From an uncultured Burkholderiales bacterium (GTDB lineage Bacteria > Pseudomonadota > Gammaproteobacteria > Burkholderiales > Burkholderiaceae_C), in the NCBI GenBank assembly GCA_943908475.1, contig CALTTG010000008.1, forward strand, positions 27,926-91,925: DNA of 64,000 nt, read 5' to 3'. Positions 1 to 8,264 of this stretch are shown piece after piece (within the stretch, counting starts at the first letter, position 1; each line of letters begins with the position of its first letter). Both the position numbers and the translations under genes were made by a program. The notes below the pieces were generated by a model. The model did not search any database. It was not told the DNA's origin and saw only the letters and a list, made by a program, of their open reading frames with translations.

Positions 1-615
1 ATGAATCAGTCGGGCGCCATGCTGGCCTGGAAGTTCTTCTTCCCCGAGCGCGAGGTGCCCGACCTGATCCGGTACGTGCAAGACCGTGATCTGTGGACCT
101 GGGCCTTCCCCGAGAGCGCGGCCTTCCTCAACGCCCTGGACCTGGAGCCCAACGAATTCGAGCGCTGGGCGCAGATCGCCGCCTTCACCCCGGAAGAGTC
201 GGCGGCGTTCACGCAACGCGGCACGGCCATGAACGAGAAGTTCCTGGCTTTGTGCAAAGACATTGCCCATGGCGTGGCACCGGTGATCTTCAACGGGCAG
301 GCGGGCGTGATGGTCAACTGCCCCGGGGCCTTCACGAGCGAGGTGGGCAACATGCTGTCGGCCGAGCATGGTGGCTTTGCCTTGATGTGGAGCGTCTCCA
401 AAGACGGCACGGTCAAGGTGGGCTTGCGTTCGCAGGCTGATGTCAACTGCATCCCCCTGGCCGAGTCGATGGGGGGGGGCGGGCACGCTCAGGCGTGCGG
501 CTTCCGCATGGGCTACGAGCGCCTGCCCGAGTTGCTGTCCGGTGTGTTTTGGGCCGACCCGAACCAGACCGCTGACGAGGCCAGCAACGCTGCGGCCGAT
601 TTGGCGCAGAGCTGA
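1..615 (+). CDS. DHH-family phosphoesterase, C-terminal part (truncated by window start)
   Basis: The reading frame is already open at base 1, and the first ATG is probably internal, so only the last 204 or so residues are present. The segment matches the C-terminal half of DHH/DHHA1 phosphoesterase-like proteins. Near residues 158-167 it has the glycine-rich substrate-binding motif GGGGHAQACGF of the DHHA1 domain, and at the start it has a NQSGAMLAW stretch typical of the linker that follows the catalytic DHH domain. Members hydrolyse phosphoester bonds in short oligonucleotides or cyclic dinucleotides; the substrate of this one cannot be told. The catalytic DHH motif lies outside the window. 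It converges with the hydrolase gene on the other strand 18 bases away. Confidence 0.75.
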   Translation: MNQSGAMLAWKFFFPEREVPDLIRYVQDRDLWTWAFPESAAFLNALDLEPNEFERWAQIAAFTPEESAAFTQRGTAMNEKFLALCKDIAHGVAPVIFNGQAGVMVNCPGAFTSEVGNMLSAEHGGFALMWSVSKDGTVKVGLRSQADVNCIPLAESMGGGGHAQACGFRMGYERLPELLSGVFWADPNQTADEASNAAADLAQS

Positions 616-633
616 TCGCGTCAGCGGGCGGGG

Positions 634-1560
634 TCAGGCCTGCAGCAAAAAGCCGCGCACCCGCTGTGCGGCGTCGGTTGGGTCACACTGCATGAAACAG
701 TGGTTGCCCGGGGCCTCCATGGTCTGCACGTGGCGGTTGCTGTCGGCCCATTGCAGCGCCGACGGCTTGACGAACGGAAAGCTGTGTTGGGCGTGCACCA
801 CCAGGGTGGGGGTCTTCACGCGCTTGAGGGCGCTCCACAGGCCCACGGGGGCAGAGCCAAAAATCTCGGCCTCGCGGCTGGGGGGGCATTTGAGCACCAC
901 GCCCGAGCTGTGGCCATCGCCCTCCCTCACCGGGCGCAAGGCATGTTCGCCGAATGCCGCCAAGGCCTCTTCGGTCCACCCCTTGTAGGTGCCTCGGCCG
1001 CGCAGGGCGTCGATGGCCGCTTGTCGGTCGGGCCAATGGTGTCGCCGTTTGCGGGCGGCTCGGGCCAGGGGGCTGTGGCTCGCCAAGCCCGCGGCCTCCG
1101 CCAGGGTGATGGCCAGCGCCATGGTGGCCGGGAAAATGACGGGGTCGAGCACCACCGACCGTTGAAACAGGGCTGGGTGCTCGGCCAGGATCAGGCCCGT
1201 GAGCACGCCACCGAAACTGTGCCCCAGTGCGTACCGGGGCCCGGTGCCGAACATCGATCGATGGGCCTCGAAGGCCCGGGCGGCCAGCGCTGCATTCAGG
1301 TTCCAGCCTTTGAACTTGCCGCCCAGGTCGCTGTCGCCATGCCCCTGGATGTCGCAGAGCCAGAGGTCAAAATCAGCGGCCAGATGGGACAGCATGGGTT
1401 CATACACCCTTCCGCAAAAGCTGTTGCCGTGCAGGAAGTGCAGCACCGGTTTGCCGCTGGGGGGGCTGTGCCAGCCTCGCAGGTGGAAACCGTGGCCGGT
1501 GTCCCACGACCAGGGCAAGAGGGGCAGAGAGTTGTTACGGTGCAATGTCTGGTTCGGCAT
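634..1560 (-). CDS. Alpha/beta-fold hydrolase
   Basis: The 308-residue product is a serine hydrolase of the alpha/beta-hydrolase fold. It has the oxyanion-hole segment HFLHGNSF near residue 41, the nucleophile elbow GHSFGG with Ser115, and the C-terminal catalytic histidine in GNHCF at His287. An acidic residue before HAQHSF is the likely third triad member. There is no signal peptide or membrane segment, so it should be cytoplasmic. The family covers esterases, lipases and haloperoxidase-like enzymes, and nothing here fixes the substrate. The gene is divergent from the RND efflux pair, with about 95 bases between the start codons, which could hold promoters for both. Confidence 0.8.
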   Translation of the reverse strand: MPNQTLHRNNSLPLLPWSWDTGHGFHLRGWHSPPSGKPVLHFLHGNSFCGRVYEPMLSHLAADFDLWLCDIQGHGDSDLGGKFKGWNLNAALAARAFEAHRSMFGTGPRYALGHSFGGVLTGLILAEHPALFQRSVVLDPVIFPATMALAITLAEAAGLASHSPLARAARKRRHHWPDRQAAIDALRGRGTYKGWTEEALAAFGEHALRPVREGDGHSSGVVLKCPPSREAEIFGSAPVGLWSALKRVKTPTLVVHAQHSFPFVKPSALQWADSNRHVQTMEAPGNHCFMQCDPTDAAQRVRGFLLQA

Positions 1561-1654
1561 GGTGCGGATGTTCCACTACCATCTTGCCATGGTGCGCGAC
1601 CACGCGTCACTGCATGGGCACACCGAGGTGCTCACGACCAACCGAGAGGATTGC

Positions 1655-2788
1655 ATGTTCGACAAGGTTCGCGTTTCCTGGGGCGGTGTGCTCAAACCCT
1701 GGGCGGTTGCCACCATGGCTTGTGGGCTGGTGGCTTGCGGCGCACCCGATGCGCCCGATGCGCAGGGCGCAGCCTCCGGCGCGTCGTCGGCCAGTGCCCC
1801 CAAACCGGCATTGAGCGTTCAGGTCATCCGCCCCACGAAGCAAGATTGGTCGGCGCAGTTGTCGGCCCACGGTGCGGTTGCCCCATGGCAAGAAGTCATC
1901 ATCGGGGCCGAGGTGGGAGGCGTGCGCCTGACGGATGTGTACATCAATGTGGGGGACGTGGTGCGCCGCGGGCAGCTGCTGGCCATGTTGCGCCAAGAAG
2001 GGCTCAACGCTGAGTTGAACGCGTATCGGGCCCAGGTGGCCGAAGCCCAGGCCCTGCTCTTTGAAGCGCAACTCAATGCCGAGCGGGCCCGTCAGCTCAA
2101 GCAGAGCGATGCCATGAGTGCGCAAGAGTCGCAGCGGGCGCTGACGGCTGAGCAGACGGCCAAGGCCCGTGTTGATGCCCTTCGTGCTCAGGTGGCGACG
2201 CAGGAGCTCAAGATCGCACAAAGCCGCATCGTGGCGCCAGACGATGGCGTCATCTCCAGTCGGGCGGCCACGGTGGGCAGCACCGCGCAGCCCGGCCAAG
2301 AGCTCTTTCGCATGATCCGCCAGTCGCGCCTGGAATGGCGCGCCGAGGTGCCTTCTGCCGAGGTGGTGCGCATCAAGCCCGGCATGGGCGTCACGCTGCA
2401 AGGCCCGACCGGCGCGCCGGTCACGGGCAAAGTCCGGGCGGTGTCGCCCACGGTGGATGCGGCCACCCGCAATGGCCTGGTTCAGGTGGACCTGCCCGTG
2501 GCGGCGACGCAGTCCAGTGGGCTGAAGGCAGGCATGTTCGCGAGTGGCTCGTTCGAGATCAGTCGTGGCGACGCATTGACGGTGCCTCAAAGCGCGGTGT
2601 TGCTCAAAGATGGCTTCAGTTACGTGTTTGCCGTTCGCCAAGGCGTGGCTCAGCAGGTGAAAGTGCAGGTGGGCCGCCGTCAAGGTGATCGCGTCGAGCT
2701 GCTGCAGGGCGTGTCGCCCGAGCAGGACCTGGTGGCATCGGGCGTGGGCTTCCTGGTCGACGGTGATGCGGTTCGGGTGGTGAAATGA
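1655..2788 (+). CDS. RND efflux periplasmic adaptor (membrane fusion lipoprotein)
   Basis: The 377-residue product is an HlyD/AcrA-type adaptor linking an inner-membrane RND pump to an outer-membrane channel. The N-terminus has a signal peptide with lipobox LVAC (Cys28), so it is predicted to be a lipoprotein. A biotinyl-lipoyl-like strand pair flanks an alpha-helical hairpin (about residues 95-165), followed by beta-barrel and membrane-proximal domains. The reading frame is open much further upstream, but the ATG at 1655 is chosen because GAGAGGA precedes it by 4 bases and the signal peptide begins there. The stop overlaps the pump gene start by 4 bases (ATGA), indicating translational coupling. 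No outer-membrane channel gene is adjacent. Confidence 0.9.
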   Translation: MFDKVRVSWGGVLKPWAVATMACGLVACGAPDAPDAQGAASGASSASAPKPALSVQVIRPTKQDWSAQLSAHGAVAPWQEVIIGAEVGGVRLTDVYINVGDVVRRGQLLAMLRQEGLNAELNAYRAQVAEAQALLFEAQLNAERARQLKQSDAMSAQESQRALTAEQTAKARVDALRAQVATQELKIAQSRIVAPDDGVISSRAATVGSTAQPGQELFRMIRQSRLEWRAEVPSAEVVRIKPGMGVTLQGPTGAPVTGKVRAVSPTVDAATRNGLVQVDLPVAATQSSGLKAGMFASGSFEISRGDALTVPQSAVLLKDGFSYVFAVRQGVAQQVKVQVGRRQGDRVELLQGVSPEQDLVASGVGFLVDGDAVRVVK

Positions 2789-5700
2789 ACGTTTCCACCT
2801 GGTCCATCCGGAACCCGATTCCGGCCATCCTGTTTTTCATCGTCTTGTCGCTGATTGGCCTGTTGGGCTTTCAGCGCATGAAGATCCAGAACTTCCCCGA
2901 CATCGACCTGCCCACGATCAGTGTGACGGCGTCTTTGCCGGGCGCGGCGCCCGCGCAGCTGGAAACCGAGGTGGCGCGCAAGATCGAAAACTCGATCGCG
3001 ACCCTGCAGGGCGTCAAGCACATCTACACCAAGGTACAAGATGGGGTGGCCACGGTGACGGCCGAGTTCCGCCTGGAAAAGCCCACCCAGGAGGCCGTCG
3101 ACGACGTGCGAGACGCGGTCTCACGCATTCGCTCGGATTTGCCAGGTGACCTTCGTGACCCGGTCATCACCAAGATGAACTTGGCGGGCACACCCGTGTT
3201 GACCTACACGGTGTCGTCGCCGCGCATGGACGAAGAGGCGCTGTCTTGGTTCGTGGACAACACCATCACCAAGCAGATCTTGTCGGTCAAGGGCGTGGGC
3301 AGCATCAGCCGCGTGGGCGGTGTGCAGCGTGAGGTGCGTGTGGCACTGGACCCGGCCCGGATGCTGGCCCTCCAAGTGACGGCGTCTGACGTGTCTCGGC
3401 AGCTTCGCAACGTGCAGCAAGAGGCGTCGGGCGGTCGCATGGACCTCGCCAGCGCCGAGCAGGCCATTCGAACGGTGGGCACGGTGGACTCCGCCGATGC
3501 CCTGGCCAACCTCGACATCACCTTGTCCGATGGCCGCAGCGTGAAGCTGCGCGATGTGGCCGAGGTCAAGGACACCATCGCCGAGCGCCGCACCACGGCC
3601 AAGCTGGACGGCAAGCCCGTGGTGGCTTTCGAGATCGTGCGGGCCCTCAAGGCGGGCGAGGTCGATGTGGCCCAAGGCGTGGCCCTCAAGCTTGACGAGC
3701 TGCGCCGGGCGCACCCTGACCTGGTCATCACCGAGGCCTTCAACTTCGTCACGCCGGTGGAAGAAAACTACGAAGGCTCGATGTACCTGCTGTACGAGGG
3801 TGCTTTGTTGGCCGTGATCGTGGTGTGGTTCTTCCTGCGGGACTGGCGCGCCACCCTGGTGGCGGCCACCGCCTTGCCCTTGTCGGTCATCCCGGCCTTT
3901 GGCTTGATGTACTTCTTCGGCTTTTCCATCAACGTGGTGACCTTGTTGTCGCTGTCGTTGGTGGTGGGCATCTTGGTGGACGATGCCATCGTCGAGATTG
4001 AGAACATCATGCGCCACCTGCGCATGGGCAAGAAGCCGCTGGAGGCGGCCATGGAAGCGGCCGACGAGATCGGGCTGGCCGTCATTGCCACCACCTTCAC
4101 CCTGATTGCGGTGTTCCTGCCCACGGCATTCATGAGCGGCGTGGCCGGCAAGTTCTTTGTGCAGTTTGGCTGGACGGCGGCCATTGCCGTGTTCTTCTCG
4201 CTCGTGGTGGCACGCATGCTCACCCCGATGATGGCGGCCTACCTGCTCAAGCCGCCACGCGACGAACACAAGGACCCGGTTTGGATGGGCGGTTACCTGG
4301 CCTGGGCCAGCTGGTGCCTCAAACACCGTTGGCTCACGATGCTCCTGGTGCTGGTGTTCACGGTGATGTCGTTTTTCCTGATGACCCGTTTGCCCACCGG
4401 CTTCATCCCGCCCGATGACCTGTCGCAAACGCAGGTGACTTTGTCCTTGCCGCCGGGCAGCACCCTGCAGCAGACCGAGGCGCTGGCCGAACAGGCTCGC
4501 CAGATCGTCAGCAAGCACCCGCAGGTCAAGATGGTCTACACCACCATCGGGGGCGGGGCAGCGGGCAGCGACCCCTTCATGTCGTCGGGGGTTTCTGAAG
4601 TTCGCAAGGCGGTGCTGACGCTGAACATGACCCACCGCACCGAGCGCCCGGGCATCAGCAAGCAAGACATCGAAGGCGATTTGCGCAAGGCCTTGGTCGA
4701 CCTGCCCGGCGTTCGCATCAATGTGAGCTTCGGTGGTTCGGCTGAAAAGTACGTCTTGGTGCTGGCCAGTGAAGATGGCCAGGCCTTGGCCAAGCACGCC
4801 GAGGTGGTGGCGCGCGAGTTGCGCAGCATTCCGGGCATCGGCAACGTGACGTCGACCTCCAGCCTGGTGCGGCCAGAGTTGATGGTGCGCCCAGATCCGG
4901 CCCGTGCGGCCGACCTGGGTGTGAGCACAGCCGCCATCGCCGATGTGCTTCGGGTGGCCACCTTGGGCGACTACGATCAGGCGTTGCCCAAGTTGAACCT
5001 GTCGCAACGCCAGGTGCCCATCGTGGTTCGTCTGAAAGACGAAGCGCGCACCGATCTTGAACTGCTGTCACGTTTGCCGGTGCCGGGTGCACGGGGGCCG
5101 GTGCCCCTGGGCAATGTGGCCACCTTGTCGCTGGACAGTGGTCCCGCGCAGATCGATCGCTATGACCGCCAGCGCAACATCAACTTCGAAATCGAGCTCA
5201 ACCAGCAGCCGCTGGGCGATGTGGAGCGCCAGGCCATGGCCTTGCCCAGCATCAAGAACCTGCCCCCTGGGGTGATGGTCACCACCGTGGGCGATGCGGA
5301 GGCCATGGGCGAGCTGTTTGCCAGCTTCCTGTTGGCCATCTTCACGGGCATCTTGTGCATCTACATCGTGCTGGTCTTGCTGTTCAAGGGCTTTGTTCAG
5401 CCACTGACGATCTTGGTGGCACTGGTCTTGTCGGTGCCAGGCGCCTTCTTGGCCTTGTACGTCACGCACACGGCGTTTTCGATGCCATCCATGATCGGCA
5501 TGATCATGCTGATGGGCATCGCCACGAAGAACTCGATCTTGCTGGTGGACTATGTGCTGATCGCCCAGCACGAGCATGGCCTGAGCCGTTGGGATGCCGT
5601 GATCGATGCGTGCCGCAAACGCGCCCAGCCCATTGTCATGACCACCATCGCCATGGGCGCCGGCATGTTGCCGATTGCCCTGGGCGTTGGCGTGGACCCG

Positions 5701-5862
5701 AGCTTCCGGGCCCCCATGGCCATCGTGGTCATTGGCGGCTTGATCACGTCCACCTTCCTGAGCCTGCTGGTGATTCCGGTGGTCTTCACCTTGGTGGACG
5801 ACTTGGTCAGTATGGTCAGTCGTGCGACCTTGCGACCGAAAGCAAACTCTGCGTCGATGTGA
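2785..5862 (+). CDS. RND-family efflux pump, inner-membrane transporter
   Basis: The 1025-residue product has the full length and architecture of AcrB/MdtB-like resistance-nodulation-division transporters: an N-terminal transmembrane helix (PAILFFIVLSLIGLLGF), a first large periplasmic loop to about residue 330, a block of helices, a second periplasmic loop (about 540-860) and a final helix block. Such pumps use the proton gradient to expel drugs, detergents or metabolites through a tripartite complex. Helix 4 has LVVGILVDDAIVEIENI, where the Asp pair corresponds to the proton-relay aspartates. It is coupled to the upstream adaptor gene by a 4-base overlap. Its stop codon lies inside a long perfect palindrome. 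The substrate cannot be predicted. Confidence 0.93.
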   Translation: MNVSTWSIRNPIPAILFFIVLSLIGLLGFQRMKIQNFPDIDLPTISVTASLPGAAPAQLETEVARKIENSIATLQGVKHIYTKVQDGVATVTAEFRLEKPTQEAVDDVRDAVSRIRSDLPGDLRDPVITKMNLAGTPVLTYTVSSPRMDEEALSWFVDNTITKQILSVKGVGSISRVGGVQREVRVALDPARMLALQVTASDVSRQLRNVQQEASGGRMDLASAEQAIRTVGTVDSADALANLDITLSDGRSVKLRDVAEVKDTIAERRTTAKLDGKPVVAFEIVRALKAGEVDVAQGVALKLDELRRAHPDLVITEAFNFVTPVEENYEGSMYLLYEGALLAVIVVWFFLRDWRATLVAATALPLSVIPAFGLMYFFGFSINVVTLLSLSLVVGILVDDAIVEIENIMRHLRMGKKPLEAAMEAADEIGLAVIATTFTLIAVFLPTAFMSGVAGKFFVQFGWTAAIAVFFSLVVARMLTPMMAAYLLKPPRDEHKDPVWMGGYLAWASWCLKHRWLTMLLVLVFTVMSFFLMTRLPTGFIPPDDLSQTQVTLSLPPGSTLQQTEALAEQARQIVSKHPQVKMVYTTIGGGAAGSDPFMSSGVSEVRKAVLTLNMTHRTERPGISKQDIEGDLRKALVDLPGVRINVSFGGSAEKYVLVLASEDGQALAKHAEVVARELRSIPGIGNVTSTSSLVRPELMVRPDPARAADLGVSTAAIADVLRVATLGDYDQALPKLNLSQRQVPIVVRLKDEARTDLELLSRLPVPGARGPVPLGNVATLSLDSGPAQIDRYDRQRNINFEIELNQQPLGDVERQAMALPSIKNLPPGVMVTTVGDAEAMGELFASFLLAIFTGILCIYIVLVLLFKGFVQPLTILVALVLSVPGAFLALYVTHTAFSMPSMIGMIMLMGIATKNSILLVDYVLIAQHEHGLSRWDAVIDACRKRAQPIVMTTIAMGAGMLPIALGVGVDPSFRAPMAIVVIGGLITSTFLSLLVIPVVFTLVDDLVSMVSRATLRPKANSASM

Positions 5863-5890
5863 GTCAGGGCCCCTTGGGGCCCTGACTCAC
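5859..5890. terminator. Long perfect palindrome between convergent genes
   Basis: A 15-base arm beginning GTGAGTCAGGGC and its exact reverse complement are separated only by TT. The structure lies between the RND pump gene, whose stop codon is inside the left arm, and the convergent thiolase gene. There is no clear T-tract on either strand, so this is inferred to be a bidirectional transcription-stopping or mRNA 3'-end stabilising hairpin rather than a classical terminator. Confidence 0.6.
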
Positions 5891-5910
5891 CGATCTGCCA
5901 AGGGCGTGGA

Positions 5911-7095
5911 TCAGACGCGTTCGATGATCATGGCAATGCCTTGGCCGCCGCCAATGCACATGGTGATCAGGGCGTAGCGGCCGCCCGTGCGTTGCAGTTC
6001 ATAAATGGCCTTGGTGACCAGGATGGCGCCCGTGGCACCGACGGGGTGACCCAGCGAGATGCCCGAGCCGTTGGGGTTGGTCTTCTCGTTGGGGAAGCCC
6101 ATTTCCTTGGACACGGCGCAGGCTTGGGCTGCAAAGGCTTCGTTGGCTTCGATCAGGTCCAGGTCGGAGACCTTCAGGCCGGCCTTTTCCAGGGCAAGCT
6201 TGGAGGCAGGCACAGGGCCGATGCCCATGTACTCGGGCTCCACGCCGGCGTGGGCATACGAGACCAGTCGGGCCAGCGGCTTGAGGCCCAGGGCCTTGGC
6301 CTTGTCCGCAGAGGCCATCACCACCGCACCCGCGCCGTCGTTCAGCGACGAGGCGTTGCCCGCGGTCACGGTGCCTTCTTCTTTTTTGAAGGCGGGCTTC
6401 ATTTTGGCCAGGGCTTCAACGCTGGTGTCTGCCTTGACGCCTTCGTCGGTGTCGAACAGCACCACGCCCTTGCGGGTCTTGATTTCCACCGGAACGATTT
6501 GTTCCTTGAACAGGCCGGCGGCGACGGCGGCGGCTGCGCGTTGCTGCGACTGGGTGGCGTAGGCATCTTGCTGGTCGCGCGAGATCTCGTAGCGTGCGGC
6601 CACGTTTTCAGCGGTGATGCCCATGTGGATGTGCAGGCGCGGGTCGTGCAGGGCGCCGAGCATGAAGTCCAGCATCTTGACATCGCCCATGCGTGCGCCC
6701 CAGCGGTTGCTGGTGACCAGGTAGGCGCCACGGCTCATGGACTCGGCGCCCGCACCCACGGCCACGTCACAGTCGCCCAGCAGGATGGACTGCGCCGCCG
6801 ACACGATGGCCTGCAGGCCAGAGCCACACAAGCGGTTCACGTTGTAGGCGGGTGCTTCTTGGGGCACGCCAGCGTTCAGGGCGGCGACGCGGCTGATGTA
6901 GGCGTCTTGGGGCACGGTGGGGATCACATTGCCCAACACCACATGACCGACGTCCTTGGGTTGCACGCCGGCACGTTCCAGCGCGGTCTTGATGACCAGG
7001 GCGCCCAGATCGGCGGGAGGGATGTCCTTGAGCGAGCCGCCGAAAGAGCCAATGGCGGTACGGGCTGCGCCCACGAAGACGACTTCACGAGTCAT
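5911..7095 (-). CDS. bktB: Acetyl-CoA C-acyltransferase (beta-ketothiolase, BktB type)
   Basis: The 394-residue thiolase condenses two acyl-CoA units (or cleaves 3-ketoacyl-CoA), feeding polyhydroxyalkanoate or short-chain fatty-acid metabolism. The catalytic residues are all visible: Cys90 in NRLCGSG, His350 in GHPVGATGA and Cys380 in CIGGGQG. The start MTREVVFVGAARTAIGSFGG and the overall pattern resemble BktB of Cupriavidus, which accepts C4-C5 substrates, more than the acetoacetyl-specific PhaA, but that preference is inferred. No phaB or phaC is adjacent, although a PHA-system gene lies near 35.8 kb. It is transcribed towards the RND operon and ends at the palindrome at 5859-5890. Confidence 0.88.
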   Translation of the reverse strand: MTREVVFVGAARTAIGSFGGSLKDIPPADLGALVIKTALERAGVQPKDVGHVVLGNVIPTVPQDAYISRVAALNAGVPQEAPAYNVNRLCGSGLQAIVSAAQSILLGDCDVAVGAGAESMSRGAYLVTSNRWGARMGDVKMLDFMLGALHDPRLHIHMGITAENVAARYEISRDQQDAYATQSQQRAAAAVAAGLFKEQIVPVEIKTRKGVVLFDTDEGVKADTSVEALAKMKPAFKKEEGTVTAGNASSLNDGAGAVVMASADKAKALGLKPLARLVSYAHAGVEPEYMGIGPVPASKLALEKAGLKVSDLDLIEANEAFAAQACAVSKEMGFPNEKTNPNGSGISLGHPVGATGAILVTKAIYELQRTGGRYALITMCIGGGQGIAMIIERV

Positions 7096-7209
7096 GGTGT
7101 TTCCTTCTAGAGGGGTCTGGCAAAAACAAGGGTCGGCCCACAGTCAGGATCTGGTCTGGAGCATTGTCAGATTATGACGCGTTGCAGCATGGTGGGTGTC
7201 ATCTTCGCG

Positions 7210-8145
7210 TCAGCTTGCGTGAGTGATGGCACGGCCATGCGCTTGAATCAAGTCCTCGCCTTGTTCCAGCATCAGGTACCGAAACGCCTCGGCGGCCGGC
7301 GACAGCACCTTGGAGGCCTGGTGCACGATGTGCCAGTTGCGCCAGATGGGGGTGCCCTCGAACTCCACGAGGTGGAGCTGACCGCTGCGCAACTCGGCCG
7401 ACACCGCGTGTTGAGACACGAAGCCGATGCCCAGACCGGCCATGACGGTGGCCTTGATGGTTTCGTTGCTGGGGATTTCCATGTCGATGCGCGGTGCCAT
7501 GCGGTGCTCTTTGAGGAAGGCGTCCAGGGCTGAACGCACTTCCGAGCCCAATTCGCGGGCGATCAAGGGGTGGTGCAGCAGCGCATTCAAGGGCGGGTGC
7601 CCCACGCCAAGCAAGGGGTGGCCCGGGGGGCAGATGAACACCATCGGGTGGCCTGCAAACGCTTCCGCTCTCAGGGCGTACTCCCGGGGTGGGCGCCCCA
7701 TCACGGCCAGGTCGATTTCGTTGCTGTGCAACCGGTCGATCAATTTGGTGAGGTCCCGGGTCACATCCAGTCGCACATCGACGCCCGGGTGCTCTTGCCG
7801 GAAGCGGGCCAGCAGCGAGGGCAGGAAATAGCCCGCAGTGCTGATCAAACCAATGGTGAGCACGCCGGTTTCCACCCGTTTGAAACGTGCCATGACGTTC
7901 TCGGCGTCTTTCAGCGTCGACAGCAGGCGCTTGGCGTAGACGAGAAAGTATTCGCCGGCCATGGTCATCTGGACCTGTCGGCCCTGGCGTTCAAACAGCG
8001 GCAGCCCGACGTGCGACTCCAGCTCCTTGACCTGCATGGTCACCGCAGGCGGGGTGAGGTGCAGTTGTTCGGCGGCTTGGCTGAAGCTCAGGTGGCGCGC
8101 CACCTCGGTGAAGACCCTCAACTGTCGAAAAGTCACGCTTTTCAT
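7210..8145 (-). CDS. cbbR: LysR-type regulator of the Calvin-cycle operon
   Basis: The 311-residue LysR-family activator has an N-terminal winged helix-turn-helix (about residues 4-63, FRQLRVFTEVARHLSFSQAA) and a C-terminal periplasmic-binding-protein-like effector domain. It is divergent from cbbL with 119 bases between start codons, the standard arrangement for CbbR, which senses metabolites such as RuBP, PEP or NADPH in various species and activates the cbb operon while controlling its own gene. An inverted repeat (TTCAGT-N9-ACTGAA) begins exactly at its start codon and could serve autoregulation. The assignment rests on family plus position; the effector is unknown. Confidence 0.9.
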   Translation of the reverse strand: MKSVTFRQLRVFTEVARHLSFSQAAEQLHLTPPAVTMQVKELESHVGLPLFERQGRQVQMTMAGEYFLVYAKRLLSTLKDAENVMARFKRVETGVLTIGLISTAGYFLPSLLARFRQEHPGVDVRLDVTRDLTKLIDRLHSNEIDLAVMGRPPREYALRAEAFAGHPMVFICPPGHPLLGVGHPPLNALLHHPLIARELGSEVRSALDAFLKEHRMAPRIDMEIPSNETIKATVMAGLGIGFVSQHAVSAELRSGQLHLVEFEGTPIWRNWHIVHQASKVLSPAAEAFRYLMLEQGEDLIQAHGRAITHAS

Positions 8146-8264
8146 TCAGTAATTCCTTAACTGAAAGATAAGAAAACGTGAATTTACCTGAGTTGTGTCC
8201 GCTTCTACAGTGTTTTGACACCCCTTGGGTGACCTTGAAACCGCAACCGCAGCGAGGCCTTCGA
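8145..8264. promoter_or_regulatory. cbbR-cbbL divergent control region
   Basis: This A+T-richer intergenic segment separates the two divergent genes. It has a perfect inverted repeat, TTCAGT at 8145-8150 and ACTGAA at 8160-8165, with A+T-rich flanks running to about 8187. This is compatible with a LysR-type recognition site, though the exact T-N11-A pattern is not obvious. A consensus-like -35 hexamer TTGACA lies at 8215-8220 but no good -10 hexamer follows at 16-18 bases, as often seen for activator-dependent promoters. The cbbL ribosome-binding site is weak (AGCGAGG at 8251-8257). Confidence 0.5.

Noticed and set aside
3121..5007. Long open frame (628 codons) on the minus strand opposite the RND pump
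   Set aside because: Its residues are histidine-, arginine- and glutamine-rich as expected from reading G+C-rich codons backwards, and the plus-strand product is a complete RND transporter.
8178..8264. Upstream in-frame extension of cbbL
   Set aside because: The extra 29 residues are not part of RuBisCO and lie in the cbbR-cbbL control region; 8265 gives the family N-terminus.
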